Shown: positions 9,750-22,310, counted from the first letter of the stretch. The stretch: DNA of 64,000 bases from Rhodosorus marinus (GCA_029953675.1 JAMWBK010000009.1:124001-188000); one strand, 5' to 3'. Numbers and translations: made by a program. Notes: a model not told the origin generated them from the sequence alone.

Positions 9750-12588
9750 ATGGCTCAGGTTCTCAACCCGGTCTCACCGGGACGTGTAAGAATGAGCCTG
9801 GCAGGCAGAAGCGAGCGAAACTTGCCTCTAAACGATGACCATGCGGAGAGAGAAAAAAATCGTGAACGGAGAAGGTCATCGATACACGGGCGGGTATCTC
9901 TTGGACAGGGCAGACGGGACTTGAGTGGGCAGGAAAGTCAAAAGTTGAGGTATTAGCCAGTTTCCCCATGGGCGTTGTATAGCCAGCGCATATTATTTCT
10001 ACAATCTGAAGCTGTGGTTATACCTTCTATCCTTGCAACAGCAACGAGTCACTTTCAGCTCTGTACTCTTCGACTGTCAAAATGCTTCAGGACAACAAAA
10101 TCAACGCCAAGAATTCATGGACATTGAACCTGCTGGATCACATTGACGATATCGTCCAGATAAATGATGAAAAGATGAAAGCAAGCGGCATAAAGACGAA
10201 CTTCCAAATGGCAGGGTGCACGCTTGATGCCGGCGCTCGAATCTACTCCCACCGCGTGGACTCTGTGCACAACAACGTCTTCAGAGTAAGAAACAATGTC
10301 TTCATTGCTGAACGTTACGCTTGAACTTCGTAAGCAACAGTTCACTCTTCTAATCTGCGTATTTTCTCCTCTTCGTCCCAGGTGCGAGGTGGACTGCTGC
10401 TCGGCAGGGATGACGATGAAGCTGAAAAACAGGCAGACGAGAGAAAGGATGGTGAAGGGAAGAAAACTACTAGAAGCGCTGTTGTGGGGTCAACCTTGGA
10501 GACTAACATTGCCAACATCACAACTACGAAGGTGGGTTCTCAGCATGGAAACTACTCTGTGTGATTTAACTTTCCTCGAGTGACCAAACATTTCTGTACG
10601 GCTCGACCGCAAACTTCCGCAGGTTGATATTGACTATGGTGTAGATCCACTTTTTCAAAAAATGTCTGCCGCTTTTGACGAAGGCGGAGCTCGAGGAATG
10701 CTTTTGAATACGTTGAGCATTGGCGCTGGGTGCGAAATCATCTTTGATTCCAATACGATCTACGACGACGTAAGTTTTCGGTGTTGTCAGTAACAGGAGG
10801 AACTGGACTGCTTCTCATGCAGACCATTTACAAGAGATTTGAAAACGTCTCTTTCTTTGGTTTACCAGGCCATGGCTGTTCGCTCAGACTCAATTGTGAA
10901 CAGCGAGAAATTCTACGATTTAGGAGATGTCGCAGATATGCTTATCAAAGACCTTGAAGATGATCACAAGTTTGTTGAAGGGTTATGCCCCGTTTTCACG
11001 TCCTACCGTGAGTCGAGATTGAAGGGTATAGGTATGCAGTGCTTCTACAGTATTCGAAATTCTCCTTCTTAGCACCGGTCAAGAAGTTATTTATAACCCC
11101 ATAACCTTCTCCGTGGACCATTTCAACAAGTAGCTCTGGATCCGGTAAACTACGAAGACTCAGTTGTCGATAACGTGGACCTCGGTTTCGAGTATGGAGA
11201 AGGAGAGTTTGATACCGCTATGGATGCTGAAATGGATCCTGAAGTATTGCTGAAGGAAAAGATGTTGATTGCCTCTCTTCGGGAAGATGCTGAGCTCAGC
11301 GGTGAGCTTGTTGCCCAGAAGGAAGATGGCGGTAAGACCGATTTGCATCAGTAGAACAGCCACAAATACGTGAAACGCCACTGCCCTTTACCATTACCTT
11401 GATCTGACAAAGTGTCCCGCCACGTATATCTACAATGTTTACCAATTCTGCAGAGCCAGAAATTGAAACAGCTCAAGTTGAGGAGTCTGCAGTTCCCGCC
11501 GATTCCCTTCTTTTCAGTATCGACAACTTCCGTGGATGGGCTGGACCTTCTCACTGGCGATTCCGTGGCGGTCTAGGTCCAGCCCCGGATGCGAAGTCGA
11601 AGCATGCTCAGAAGGAAAAAAGACCGAGGGTGAGCCCCGTATATTGCCTTCGCCTTGCTTCGAAAGCCCAGTCAATGGAGAACTCAACCGCGCTCTGCAT
11701 ACAACGTTTCAGGGAAAGACGGCTAAACTTCTAGATTTCGAATCTGAGGTTGTAGATGTCGACTTTGCCGCCGAATTCAAGCCCATGAAGAATGGAGGAG
11801 AACTATCCGAAGGCGTTCTCCAGAAAATGAAGGAGAAGAAGAACACTTTGCCCGATGATCTTCACTACACAACGCTCAACCTGACGAAGCTGTATACAAG
11901 ACCAGAAATTTCAATCATTGCTCGGAAGAAGGATCGCCTCGCGGATACCAACGATGTTGACGTTGGTGGGTAGAGACGCATAGCGCTATCCAAACTGACC
12001 TGAGCTTTAAAAGCTCATGATCGACATTGTTCCTTTGGTTCCCTGTTGTTCCGCAGGCATCGATGGCGTCTATGACTACTACAACGACTGCGACAATGAA
12101 AACTTCTGTCCGGCGGTTAATGGTGTTGATGATGGGGATGCTCGTGAGGATAACCCTTACGGAGATACGCAGCTGAACCTTGTAGATGAACCAGAGATGG
12201 TTTCCAAAGTCGATATTAAGTACGCAACAGTTGCGAAGAAACTCGATGTCCGAATTCTCAAAAATTCGATCTGGGACGATCTGTGCGACAGCGAGGAAGT
12301 TACGGAGAAGAACGTACAGGAAGAAGGGGTTCAAAGATCGCTGCAAGAAGTCGTAAGTGAGAAACCGCCTTTGCCCTTGAATCGAACAGAGCATACTATA
12401 CTCCTGGCCTAAAGTGTTTACTGTTCTTCGCACAGGTCCAAGACCTACCGAGGCATGTTCCCAAGACGGAAATGCCAGATGTATCTATTTCTTACGTCTT
12501 CATTTGCCTGCTGCATCTAGCGAATGAGAAAAATCTCAAGGTTACCGGATCTGAGGATCTATCAGATCTCACCATTGCTGCAGAATGA
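9750..12588 (+). CDS. NCAPH: Condensin complex subunit 2 (kleisin, Barren/CAP-H)
   Basis: Ten exons join in phase: 9750-9949, 10042-10285, 10382-10531, 10623-10769, 10869-11031, 11134-11331, 11454-11629, 11713-11965, 12057-12352, 12436-12588, giving 659 residues (human 741). Family blocks in order are NDDHAEREKNRERRRS, KMLQDNKINAKNSWTLNLLD, the VDPLFQKMSAAFDEGGARGM segment, WAGPSHWRFRG, TLPDDLHYTTLNLTKLYTRP, VSKVDIKYATVAKKLDVRIL and the C-terminal FICLLHLANEKNLKVTG with GSEDLSDL. CAP-H is the kleisin that bridges the SMC2-SMC4 heads and recruits the HEAT subunits of condensin I in mitosis. The start at 9750 is the first ATG in frame; the open frame extends upstream without another ATG. Confidence 0.95.
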
Positions 12589-13246
12589 TTGATTTTATCC
12601 GGTTGCTAGTGTAGCTAGTGGCTAGTTGTTTTCGTGAACTACTCTACTAATAAGCAGACATTTGGAACTCGAAAACTTGCCTCCATGCGAACCCGAGCTG
12701 AGGACCACGGAGTCAATGTACCGAATCTCAGTGCGGTCTCCGTACCAACCCATTCTATAATTAGTATGGGGTAACTTTAGTCCTAGGTTGCTGCCTAGTC
12801 AACCACTCTATGATTCGATCCTGGCAAAAAGTTTGCATGAACGTGTCCTGGTCCAGCCACAGACTGACGCTCATGCCTTTCAAAATTCAAGGATCATCCG
12901 CCATATGGGGACGAACCACAAACTGGGCTGCTCTGGAATATTTGGGCAACACGTGCTCGGGAGTACATGGACGATTTAGGAATGAAGGAGGGGGAGCCTA
13001 ATGGACGAGGCTTGTCGCGGATTCTTTCCGAAGCTCTCGCCGTCATTAAGAGTCCCAGCAGTAATGAACAATGCGTTTCGGCCCGAATTTCTATTTCAGC
13101 TGCTCCTCAAGATACCAGTAGTCCAAACCCCGTCCTTTCTCGGTCCTCATCGCTGGATTTATGGAGCTCTGCGCTGCCAATGTGGAATCGATCTGGTTCT
13201 ATAAGGTGCGTAAGGGTTCTATCCATAGGTGCATCAAGTCTCAGCA
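12589..13246. other. Intergenic region after NCAPH
   Basis: Overlapping plus-strand open frames (12788-12979, 12810-13001, 12967-13254) have no recognisable family, no good start context and no consistent exon structure. I do not call a gene here. Confidence 0.4.
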
Positions 13247-13795
13247 CTAGTTGATACTTTTGGGGGACTGCTGTGGCCTATAGCGTTCCGGGTCCGCGGG
13301 AGGACTATACCCAACAGAGGATCCAATCCGTAGCCGTCCAAGTACTAAGGAGCATTCATGAATGACTTGAAGGACATGAATGATTTCATTGTCGTAATGA
13401 AGGATAACTGCACAAGGCCACACGATTGCATTGTAACGAGCAACGATTCTCAGAGGAACCGTTCGTAGTGTGGTGGGTCTCCGCAAGGCTTGTTTCCGCG
13501 ACTTTAAAGAATTCAGGAGAGTTACTCTGCAGCTCCTCCCGCCTGATTTTCCATTGCTCGCTCATGCACGGAAAGCACAAAGCAGTTTCCTACATATTCG
13601 ATTGAAATATTAGTTCCGTGGCAGATCCCCGATTTTCGTTTCAGAACCTCCTCCTGCTTAGCATACCCGACCGTAATAGCTCCAAACAGCAGGTGAGCGT
13701 AGTGCTTCTTCCCCACCTCGCCCTTCCAGCAGCATGGAGCTACATTGGCCCTATTACAAATCAGAGAAAAAATCAATGGCGTGCAACCTCGCACT
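13247..13795 (-). CDS. Unrecognised multi-exon gene fragment
   Basis: On the minus strand several stretches read like exons of one protein that I cannot name. One contains KKHYAHLLFGAITVGYAKQE (about 13620-13730). One opens after an acceptor at about 13600 with ETALCFPCMSEQWKIRREEL and runs to about 13440. The most downstream contains IVARYNAIVWPCAVILHYDN and ends SPKSIN at 13247. The frames of the last two overlap, so an intron joins them in about 13390-13490; the exact borders are unclear. No start codon was assigned. There are several cysteines (CFPC) but no complete zinc motif. Confidence 0.3.
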
Positions 13796-15061
13796 TATAC
13801 TTCCTGACTGCTGAACAAATTCTCGATAAACCATTGGTCCCGATTCAGGAATACAAGATCTCTATTGGCTTCTCCATGCCGACGACGACGAACATGAATT
13901 TCAGAACTAACTAGAATGCCCTAAACAGCAATGGCACAGCATTCCCAGATTCTGAATATTGAAATCTACCCGAAATCTTCATTGGCTCCACAAACCCCTG
14001 CGCTTACGCTTTGAACGGCAAAATGTGATCCCTTCAAAATATATTTTTGAAATTGATACTCTGTCATGAAGGAAAAAAAGCTGACATTACGCAAGATACA
14101 CGGCCAACCCCTTATGCTTCCATGCACAGGCTCCGCCAATGGCCTGTCAAAGCTCACACATACATAAGAAACAAACCTCATTAGGGAAATGAAAATTTGG
14201 AAGGACAAGGAAAGGGGGCCCGACTGCGGATTAAGACTCGCTGGGTGCATTCCGAAACCGTATGAAATATATAAAGAAATAGAAAGGGCTGGCCAACAGT
14301 TTTGTTGATATTGTTAGGGGGTCTGTTTAAAGAGAAATCTCACTTCTGCTAAATTGTATGATAGATGATCATTGGCCAAAGGTGCAATTTTTTTCACCAA
14401 TACAGTGCATTATTTGCTCTCGGCCGGCTGGAAACTACCAATCCCGATCGCGAGGTGCAATCCTGCATGATCTCGCTTCACCGGACTACGATAACTGAAT
14501 GAAATTTTGGATTCAAAAATCAATTTCCTGGACATCCAGGAAGGAGATAATTGTCCCTAAAAATTGAAATTTTTGCAAGGATTGATTCGTCACGCCGTAC
14601 GAATTCTTTTTTCCGTCATAATTCAAATCAAATCAAAATCGAAATATCTCTTTTTATTTCTAAAATTAGTTAGTATGCTTCCAATCAGAATATAAAACGT
14701 TCAAGGGACGACTTTTATAAGCATCGGCGCGGATTTGCAAGGGAAAAACCTATTTTGTAGATTGGCAAGCTGGGCTTTATACTGGAAGTACAGTTTCACT
14801 TAAGTTTTCTACGGTGTAATTGTGTCTCTCGTTCGTCATGCCTTGAAAACGCACCTCTTGCTCTGTGCAGAGCAGCGCCGCAAACCGAGATACCTACCGC
14901 ATATATATATAAAGGCAACGCAGAGATAGGGTAATCCCATTTTTCCAAGGAGGAGGCCAAGGACCAAGTGTTTCTGGGTGTTCCCAGTTAGGAGAACGAG
15001 AGACAAGTTTTGTGTGTTTTGTTTTGTAGTATTGCTGAGTTGAGTAGAGAACCAGAGCAAA
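13796..15061. other. Intergenic region upstream of the GH63 gene
   Basis: An AT-rich island at about 14330-14720 is followed by a 5' region with TATATATATAAAGG at about 14899-14913, roughly 150 bases before the start codon, which could be a TATA element. No coding sequence is supported. Confidence 0.45.
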
Positions 15062-16887
15062 ATGCGGATGTTCAGAATTTTTTGTGTTGTGAGTGTGATG
15101 ACAGCTGTGCTCATGTCGCATCGAGTCATAGCACTGGAGAAGGGGTGTATGGGTAGCACACCGCAGGAGAAGAAACTGCTCTCAGGCGCGAGGAAGGTCC
15201 TGAACATGAACTGGATGTCTGAAATGAACTCCACCCTGCCGTCTGCCAACCTATACCCTCATCAGTGGTCGTGGGATTCGGCGTTCATCACCTTTGGATA
15301 TGCCCACTATGACATTGTAAGGGCGAAGGAGGAGATGAGGTAAGCGCCCATTCGTAGTCTGTCGTGCCATGTCTCGAGTCGTGACTTGCCCTAACCTGCT
15401 ACTTGATGTGTCGTGAATGTAGGTCTCTTTTCCGAGCGCAATGGAGGAACGGTCTCGTTCCGCACATAGTTTTCAACCCTCAAACTTCCGGATCCTACTT
15501 CCCTGGACCGAAGTACTGGAAGACCAACACTAGCCCGCACGCAGTCCACGACCCGGAGACTACCGGAATCGTACAGCCCGCTGTCCACGCAATTGCGGTT
15601 CTGAAGACATACGAAGCCAGCGGTGACATCGAATACTTGAAAGAAATGTTCCCTCTGCTGAAGAAATGGCACGACTACCTTTATCGGGAGCGCGATGTTC
15701 ATGGAGAGCATCTAGTGTTTGTCAGACACCCCTGGGAGACGGGGATGGACAACGCACCTTCGTGGGATGATGCTTTCAACAGAATCGAACTGAAGGATGG
15801 AGACGTTCCACCGTACAAAAGAGCAGACAACAAGCACAGTGACGTCGACGCTTCGGATCGACCTACTGATTTCTACTACGATCGATACGTTTATCTGATG
15901 AAGATTTTCTACGACAATAACTATGATGAGGCTGAAATCGCTGCCAAGTGCCCGTACCTGATTCAGGATGTACTGTTCAACACAATCCTCAGCAAGGCCG
16001 AGGATACACTGGCGGATATTGCTGTCTTGGTCGGCAAGCCATCTAGGGAATTCAGAACCCGCGCAGGAAAAACTCGAGCAGCCATACTTAAGAAGATGTG
16101 GAATGCTGAGGACGCCGCTTTCTATGATTATGATCTGTATTCTAACGAAGTGGTAATTTTTTTCGGAAGCACTACGCATATGCCCTTAGTTGTCCTTAAT
16201 GCACACCAGCTAATCCATTCTCATTTGCACTTCGTCAAACAGATTAAGAAGAGAATTGGCGGAGCGATGGCAGGAATCTACGGAGTCACTCTCCCGAGGA
16301 ATGACATGAAAAATTTCTTGGCTGTGCTCGACAGCGAGGAGGCAATGGGGCGGCTAGGAAATCAGACCGGTTTCCCGCTGCCCACGATGCTAACCAACGA
16401 GGAGACATATATGCCTAACAATTACTGGCGAGGTAAGTTCGAGCGGCACCTAGTTAACGAAACCAGAGGAATCTGAAGGTTGAGGTTTGTCTGTGCAGGG
16501 CCAGTGTGGATAAATATTAACTACATGGTGATCGAAGGACTCTTGAGCTACGGCACGGAAGAGGCGCTGGAGACAGCACAATACCTTTTCAAGAAAACCC
16601 TAGACTTGGTACAAATTGGTGGCTTCTTTGAATATTTTTCGGCTTTGGATGCATCCCCACATGGGGGCGGGGACTTTTCTTGGACAGCGTCCCTGGTCGT
16701 TGATATGATCTGCGACCCCGACAAGCACGAAAGGTTGACGGCAGCTAATGCCGCCAGCAAGGGATCTGAAGTACTATACTTTTCCGGAATCACAATCTCA
16801 GTTTTGATCGGAGGTCTAACCGTAGCAGTCATTCGAAAGCGATCAAGAGGTGGACAAGTGAGCACATATGACCAAAAACAAGCTTAG
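15062..16887 (+). CDS. Membrane-anchored GH63 glycosidase, mannosylglycerate hydrolase type
   Basis: Four exons (15062-15339, 15423-16152, 16243-16432, 16499-16887) give 528 residues. The intron 16153-16242 is 90 bp with no in-frame stop, so translating through it adds 30 spurious residues. The N-terminus is a signal peptide (hydrophobic residues about 4-24, ending before LEKGCMG). The (alpha/alpha)6 GH63 signatures are present: PHQWSWDSAFITFGYAHYD, WETGMDNAPSWDDAF (family acid in MDN) and GGFFEYFSALDASP with FSWTASL (family base Glu). A transmembrane segment near the C-terminus (YFSGITISVLIGGLTVAVI) is followed by basic KRSRGG, giving a type I membrane protein. Homologues cleave mannosylglycerate or glucosylglycerate. 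Substrate is inferred; processing glucosidase I is a larger, different GH63 member. Confidence 0.8.
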
Positions 16888-18395
16888 TGGCTGAGGGTGC
16901 TCTGGACGGATCTTAGCCGGCTCTGAGCTAATTATTGGCGTCCACTCGTCTTTTAACTGGTCCTGTTAACCCAGAGAGTAGCCCCGTCAGACGCCGCTGA
17001 GAGCATGGACAGCATGCTGCAAAGTAGCGACTCTTAATAATGACGTGATCTGCGGAAAGAGGACCGCGACAAAGCTTCAGCTGTTAGTTGCGAAATCCAA
17101 CTCTTCAAGTTGACAAACTATTTTGGTTCTTACTTCAAATGCGTTACATTCAAGAAACAATACAACAACTGTTCAAAGAACGTGATTTGATTTCTGCACT
17201 TACCTACATACACAGACGTCGTTGAACAGCACACAGCCTGAAGCTCGAGCAAATCTGGGTGGGATATCATTCGGGTCTCTGAAGCAGCCAGTCCCCTCGG
17301 GATAGGCACCACCAATTTTAGCAACTAGAACGCAAAATGTAACGAGCTGGCCTTTACAGCCACATTTCCGCCATTTCCGCCATCAAGGGAGGTTTCGTAA
17401 CAGACTGGCTGTGCTGTCCAACGACAACGCGCTGAATGCCACCTCTGTCTACCCTGTCTCGAGTTTGTGTGTGTCAATGGCTGAAGGTTATCAAAGGAGT
17501 GAAGCCGAGGCGGATGCAAGGACTGAAACAGGGTGTTCAATAGCGGCACTGAGGCAGTCTGTTCACAGGAAACGCTTCATGTACATACTGCACGACGTGA
17601 ATCCAAAACCCATGGTCCAAGCGAACGTAGACAGGCAGATAACGATTCACAGGAACACATCAGCTTCCTTTCGAAGGGCACAGTTGAGTTTCTCTTCGCT
17701 CCGAGTGGGGTTATCCGCTCTCATACACTGCTCAATAGGGCATTGGTGGTGGTGTCAACATCGGTGGGTAGATTCCAGTCTTGTTCTTTCTGTGGAAGTG
17801 CTACTCCCCTCGCACACGTCGATGACTGTCAAGCTTCAGATCAGAAATTCAAGCGGGTTCTGAGTTTGTGAAAGTTCGCGAATGAACGTTTTATTCTTGT
17901 ACGATTGATCCGCGTCACAGAAAAAAAGTGGAGTGGGTAATCGTGTTCCGCGTACTACAGACTGTGTTCATCCATCCAGGGCAAATCGCGGCTTCCTGGA
18001 ATCCGTTTCTCTCGCAATCTCGACGTTGGGACAAGCTTCATGAGGCAATCGCAAACCAAACCCTCACAAGCCATCTGGGGTCGATCTTCATTCGCACCCA
18101 AAACTTGAATTCCTTTTTTGTCTTTGGGCTGGTCATCCTACTCGGGATTGGGTTCATGGTTGGCGCTGGGTAAGATTCATCATCGACTACCATCGTGGAC
18201 TTGCTTTACAAATCGGAGCTTTCGTTTTATTCGAGCAGGTCATGGGGATTTCGATCCGATGATTCTTGATCGTGTTGAAAGAAGTATTGCATTGGAGCTT
18301 GGCGCTTGAGGCGGGTTCTGTTGAAGATGTGTTTGAACTGGACGGGTTGAACCGGGGCCTTTGGACCTGAGAGTAATGGTTGGAGTGAATAGGTG
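16888..18395. other. Region with weak coding hints, no resolved gene
   Basis: Minus-strand fragments look coding: AKIGGAYPEGTGCFRDPND (about 17210-17330, bounded by a splice-like acceptor and a GTAAGTG donor) and KSRYFAACCPCSQRRLTGLL (about 16960-17040). A plus-strand frame ending at 17871 holds FQSCSFCGSATPLAHVDDC, a C-x2-C-x8-H-x3-C zinc-knuckle-like pattern. I could not connect either into a gene. The 5' flank of the TilS-like gene occupies the last few hundred bases. Confidence 0.3.
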
Positions 18396-20190
18396 ATGAC
18401 GAGCAGCTCACTGCCTGTCAGCAATGAGGAGTTTGGAAGGCTTGTTAGCCGGTGGAGTGGGTTGTTTCGTTCTGGAGGGAGGGTAGGTGGAACTTCAAGG
18501 GTGACAGTATGGGTGAACGGCTCGGCATCGTCGATTGCTCTTGCGGTTCTTGCTGCGAGGCACTTCAAGGAGCATGAGGAAGCGAAGGTGTCAGCAGTGA
18601 TTACGCCGATCGCTGAGAAAGTCGATGAGCTCGATGCTCTTGCAGACGGCCTCCGGAAGCTTGGGGTTGACGCGTTTCTAGCCAGTTACAACTCGGAGAG
18701 CGCTGTTCATAAGCTCTCCAATTTTGGATCTCCTTCTCAGTTCTGCTTCTTCTTACGGGAGTCTGCGAGACTAAACGCTCACTCAGTGCTCACATGGCAT
18801 TCCAGGGATCACCAAATGTACATCCATGCTCAGAATCTGAAGAAGGCGGCTCGTACCGTTAATTTTACCCTGCCTAAGGCCGTTTCAGAGGTCGATACCG
18901 CTCCTAGAGTCCACAAGGGTAAGGATATCTGGCACTGATCTCAGGTTTTGGGAATACCGACGACTCTAATGACCTGAATGCTTTGTTTCGTCGCGCAAAT
19001 ACCTACATGTAGGCGGCCGTTTGCAGAACGGCTCGTTCAATGTGCTTCGACCGTTTTTGTCGGTCTCTAGCAGCAGGCTAGAGGCAACCTGTAAAGAGCT
19101 TGGATTGAACCCAATCGCATCGGATCAGCAGCTGTGCTGGGAAGTTGCCAAAGGAATGGCGATCTGTGAGAGGTTAACGGAGGAAGAGAAAAGAGGTCTC
19201 GATATCTCTAGACGCACAGCCGATGAGCTTGAAAGGCGGAGCGAGGCTCTGTGCCAAGACTTTCTCCAGGATGTCATATTCGAGTGCGACGATCAAGGTA
19301 TGATAGTCATACATCGGCAGAGAGTCAGAGATCATATTGCGCAGGCTCCGTCGATTATAAGAACCGCGAGGAACTCCTTGGTCAAAGCTATCACAGCTGC
19401 GTCCGGGAAGCAATTACAATCGCTGCGGCGATCCAAAGTAGATGCGCTATTCAAGTCGATCTTCCTGTCGAAGGTTCCCAAGGGGAAAACTTTAGGGAGG
19501 GTCCAAATCCAACCCCAGACGAAGTCTTGCAGGTATGTTCAGAGACATAACTCGGAACTGATCATCAACAGCCCAGGTCCGGCCTCTAACCGTGCGGGTC
19601 GACAAGAGTCCATGTTCGAGAGCGGAGACCTGGTTGCGATGTTCCGGGAGAGGGGATTTTTTCGGACGGCTGGACGGTTGCCAGGCTATGCCGTTCCTCT
19701 CGGGGACAACGAGATGAGAATATGGGACTGGCGATTTGTCGTGGGAGCATTCACCAAACCCCCAGCAAAGCTTATGTGGCCTTCCAGGGCGGACGGCGGA
19801 ATGTATGCGAAGGAGCTCTACGACGATTCACAGGCCCGCCGTTTGGTGCCTCGGGATGTACTGATGACCCTACTCGACGAAATATGTGAGGATCGTAGTC
19901 TCTCTCCCGGTCCCGAGGGGAGAAAGCCTTTCATCGTACGCGCCGTCAACGAAAACGACATTGAGGACCTTCTACGCCGACACCCGCCGCTTCGCTATCA
20001 ACTTGAGATATTTCCGCCCGAGCTCTTGAAAACCATACCCTGCGTTCAACGCCATGGCGAACTTCTTGCCATTCCTACTCTGGGAATAAACTATGAGCCA
20101 CAAATGACGTTCGCAGCTCGACTGATCCATTATCCCAGTCAGCTGCCCGCGCGCATGCACCCTGCCTTCGATCTTGTACATTGGACATGA
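18396..20190 (+). CDS. TilS-like protein (tRNA-Ile lysidine synthase family) with degenerate ATP motif
   Basis: Two exons (18396-18918, 19013-20190) give 566 residues. The N-terminal half has the PP-loop ATPase layout of TilS: VTVWVNGSASSIALAVLAA lies where the family has the SGGxDS ATP motif, and RLQNGSFNVLRPFLSVSSSR followed by LEATCKELGL matches the TilS RPLL...ELEAYC...GL block. In the ATP motif the Asp and one Gly are replaced (NGSASS), and the DPSN-type segment reads SDQQ. The C-terminal 300 residues keep RLPGYAVPLGDNEMRIWDWR and KPFIVRA-type strands. TilS converts CAU anticodon C34 to lysidine in bacteria and organelles. Lost motif residues suggest no normal adenylation; a pseudoenzyme or a changed role is an inference. 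Confidence 0.6.
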
Positions 20191-22310
20191 GAGCATCGAG
20201 TAAATGCATATCTTTGTACAGGGGCGTATGCCCAATTGACCAACATTAAAGATGAATCTACGCCATGCATTGCGTACCGGCGGCTGCACACGAACACCAG
20301 CAATTTTCAGGAGGCGGAGGTCCTTCTCCTGATGTGAAGCCTCGCCATCACTCCCAACAAAAATGATCACTCTTGCCGGGTGCATTCCTCAACTGACCGC
20401 GACTCACCCGTTCACAGCCGGCGGACCCATACGTGCCACAAGCCGCAGCAACGACTAGAATGCTGAACTCCAGAAGGACTGTCAACTTATGGAGGGACTA
20501 GTGCCACACATACGGGTTCCCTTACTAACCCCCCATGCTATGTCATTGCAATTGAAATCTTCTCGCGTAAGTCATAAGCCAGACTCTCCAATCACCAGGC
20601 GCCGCTTCCATTTTCCGTTATTTGCCACTTGACGCAGAAGAGCTTTGGTGCCCTCAATTCGATGCATTCCAACCATCAAAATTCCCCCCATTTTTTTTTT
20701 GAGCCTGACTCAAATCAATCAACATCGGAGAGAACTCCAATATTGATTGAGTTCAATCGGCTTCGCCAGATAATTAGATTGTAATTCTGTAATTCTTTGG
20801 AATCCACTTAGGCGGTGTCTCGGAAAAAATGATCCTCCGCAGAGGACTTATTGTTAGGGCTTCATAACAAATTATTCTTCCGGTGTACAAAGAGACACGT
20901 GGGGAGGGTTGATACGGTAGTTCGTCATTGTATTCAGGTAGTTATTGGCAGAAATCTGGAGTGCTTGATGTCCGCATGGAATAAGAAATTAGGGGGGGTA
21001 CGGTTGAAGCGCAGAGATAAATTGTTTCAAATTTTCAGGAGCAAGGAAAGGAAGACAATCACTAGGGGGGTCACGAAGAACACACCTGTATTTCGGTACC
21101 GTGTTTTTTTTTTACCTCAACCGATCTCGGAGAGCATATTGCGTAAGTTCATTGGTTATGATTGAACAGCTTGAACGAATAGATAACCAGAAAGCATGGT
21201 TTGGTACTCAGGCATCAGAGAAATTTTGAAACGAGGTAATGTTTTCAAGCGGCTTATCCGGTGGTAGGATTTTGTCTTTTTGAGGTTTCAAGGGTTAAAA
21301 TTCTCAGCTATTGAACGGGGGTTGTGGGGGGGGCGCCGGGGATTGAAACGGATAAAGAGGTATCCCAATCCGTTTTGCTTTTCTGTTTTTCTTCTGTTTT
21401 TCTGGAATTTTAATGTTGAATTGCTGAATATTGAGGCCAGCCGGTTCTCAGCTGTGGTCCTTTTAGATCAGCTCAAGCACCCCGGTAATGAAAACTCAGA
21501 ATTTGCACGTTGGATCTAACTGGATCTCTTGTTAAGGGGTAGGCGAGAGTCTTACTGTGCTAAAAGAATCTGGTATACAGGAAAACTGATAAATTTGTTA
21601 CGTGAAAGTGTTTTAGTGCCTGCATTAAGTTGATTGGTAGGTTGCAAGCTGGTGAACCCCTAAGGTCCCGACGCTAAGCAAAATCGGCCATGAGCGATAA
21701 GGGATACCCATTTCTTGTGGAAAATGCAAAGGCCCATAATTTGTTGGATGGCCTAGTGGTTCTCCTTGGGCCCGCTACAATTGAGGTGGGAAGAAATACT
21801 AGAACGACTTATAGGAAAAAAAAACAAAAAAACAGAGGGGAGCCGTTCTCGAGTGTGTATTGTATTGTACAGCCTCCGAGAGTCCCAGTGGAAACGGGTT
21901 AGGGGGTTGGTGGGCAGATCCCTTCTATCTTGTTTGGACCAAAACCGCTTCTTCTGAACTCAACAGTGGTTTTCAAAGGAGTGGGTTTACGGGGAGGGGT
22001 TAGAGAGGGGGGGGTTGGGGGTTATCGGATTCTAGATGCCCTTGTTGATGTGAATTAGTTTTGGTTCGGTTGACGTCTGGCGATCTGCAAGCTGGTTTTC
22101 AGTGTGCAAGGAGCGATTTGCTGAAAAATAAGCTGGTGTCCGGTGGTGAGAACGAAGTGAGGATTTGCAAGGTTCGACCCAATGTGCAGCTGGGGGCTGG
22201 GGAATCGATAAGGATTGGTGGGTCAGTTGCGGCGGAAAGGGCAAAGCTAAAGCTTTTTTTTTTTTCGTGTGGGGAGGTAGAAAAGTGAGACGGTTTCTCC
22301 CCTCTTAAGC
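20191..22310. other. Long intergenic region before the carrier gene
   Basis: About 2.1 kb without a supported gene. The first 500 bases are C-rich 3' flank; from about 20830 the plus strand is G/T-rich, with open frames (20851-21165, 21280-21519) of biased composition. I see no tRNA-like cloverleaf and no repeat family. It may hold a long 5' leader or a non-coding transcript. Confidence 0.4.

Noticed and set aside
12788-13254. Overlapping plus-strand open frames after NCAPH
   Set aside because: No consistent frame, no homology recalled and no plausible exon structure.
19530-19572. 39-base intron in the TilS-like gene (GTATGT...ACAG)
   Set aside because: Too short compared with all other introns, and the frame is open across it.
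20851-21165. 104-codon plus-strand open frame
   Set aside because: Basic, biased composition in a G/T-rich region with no resemblance to known proteins.
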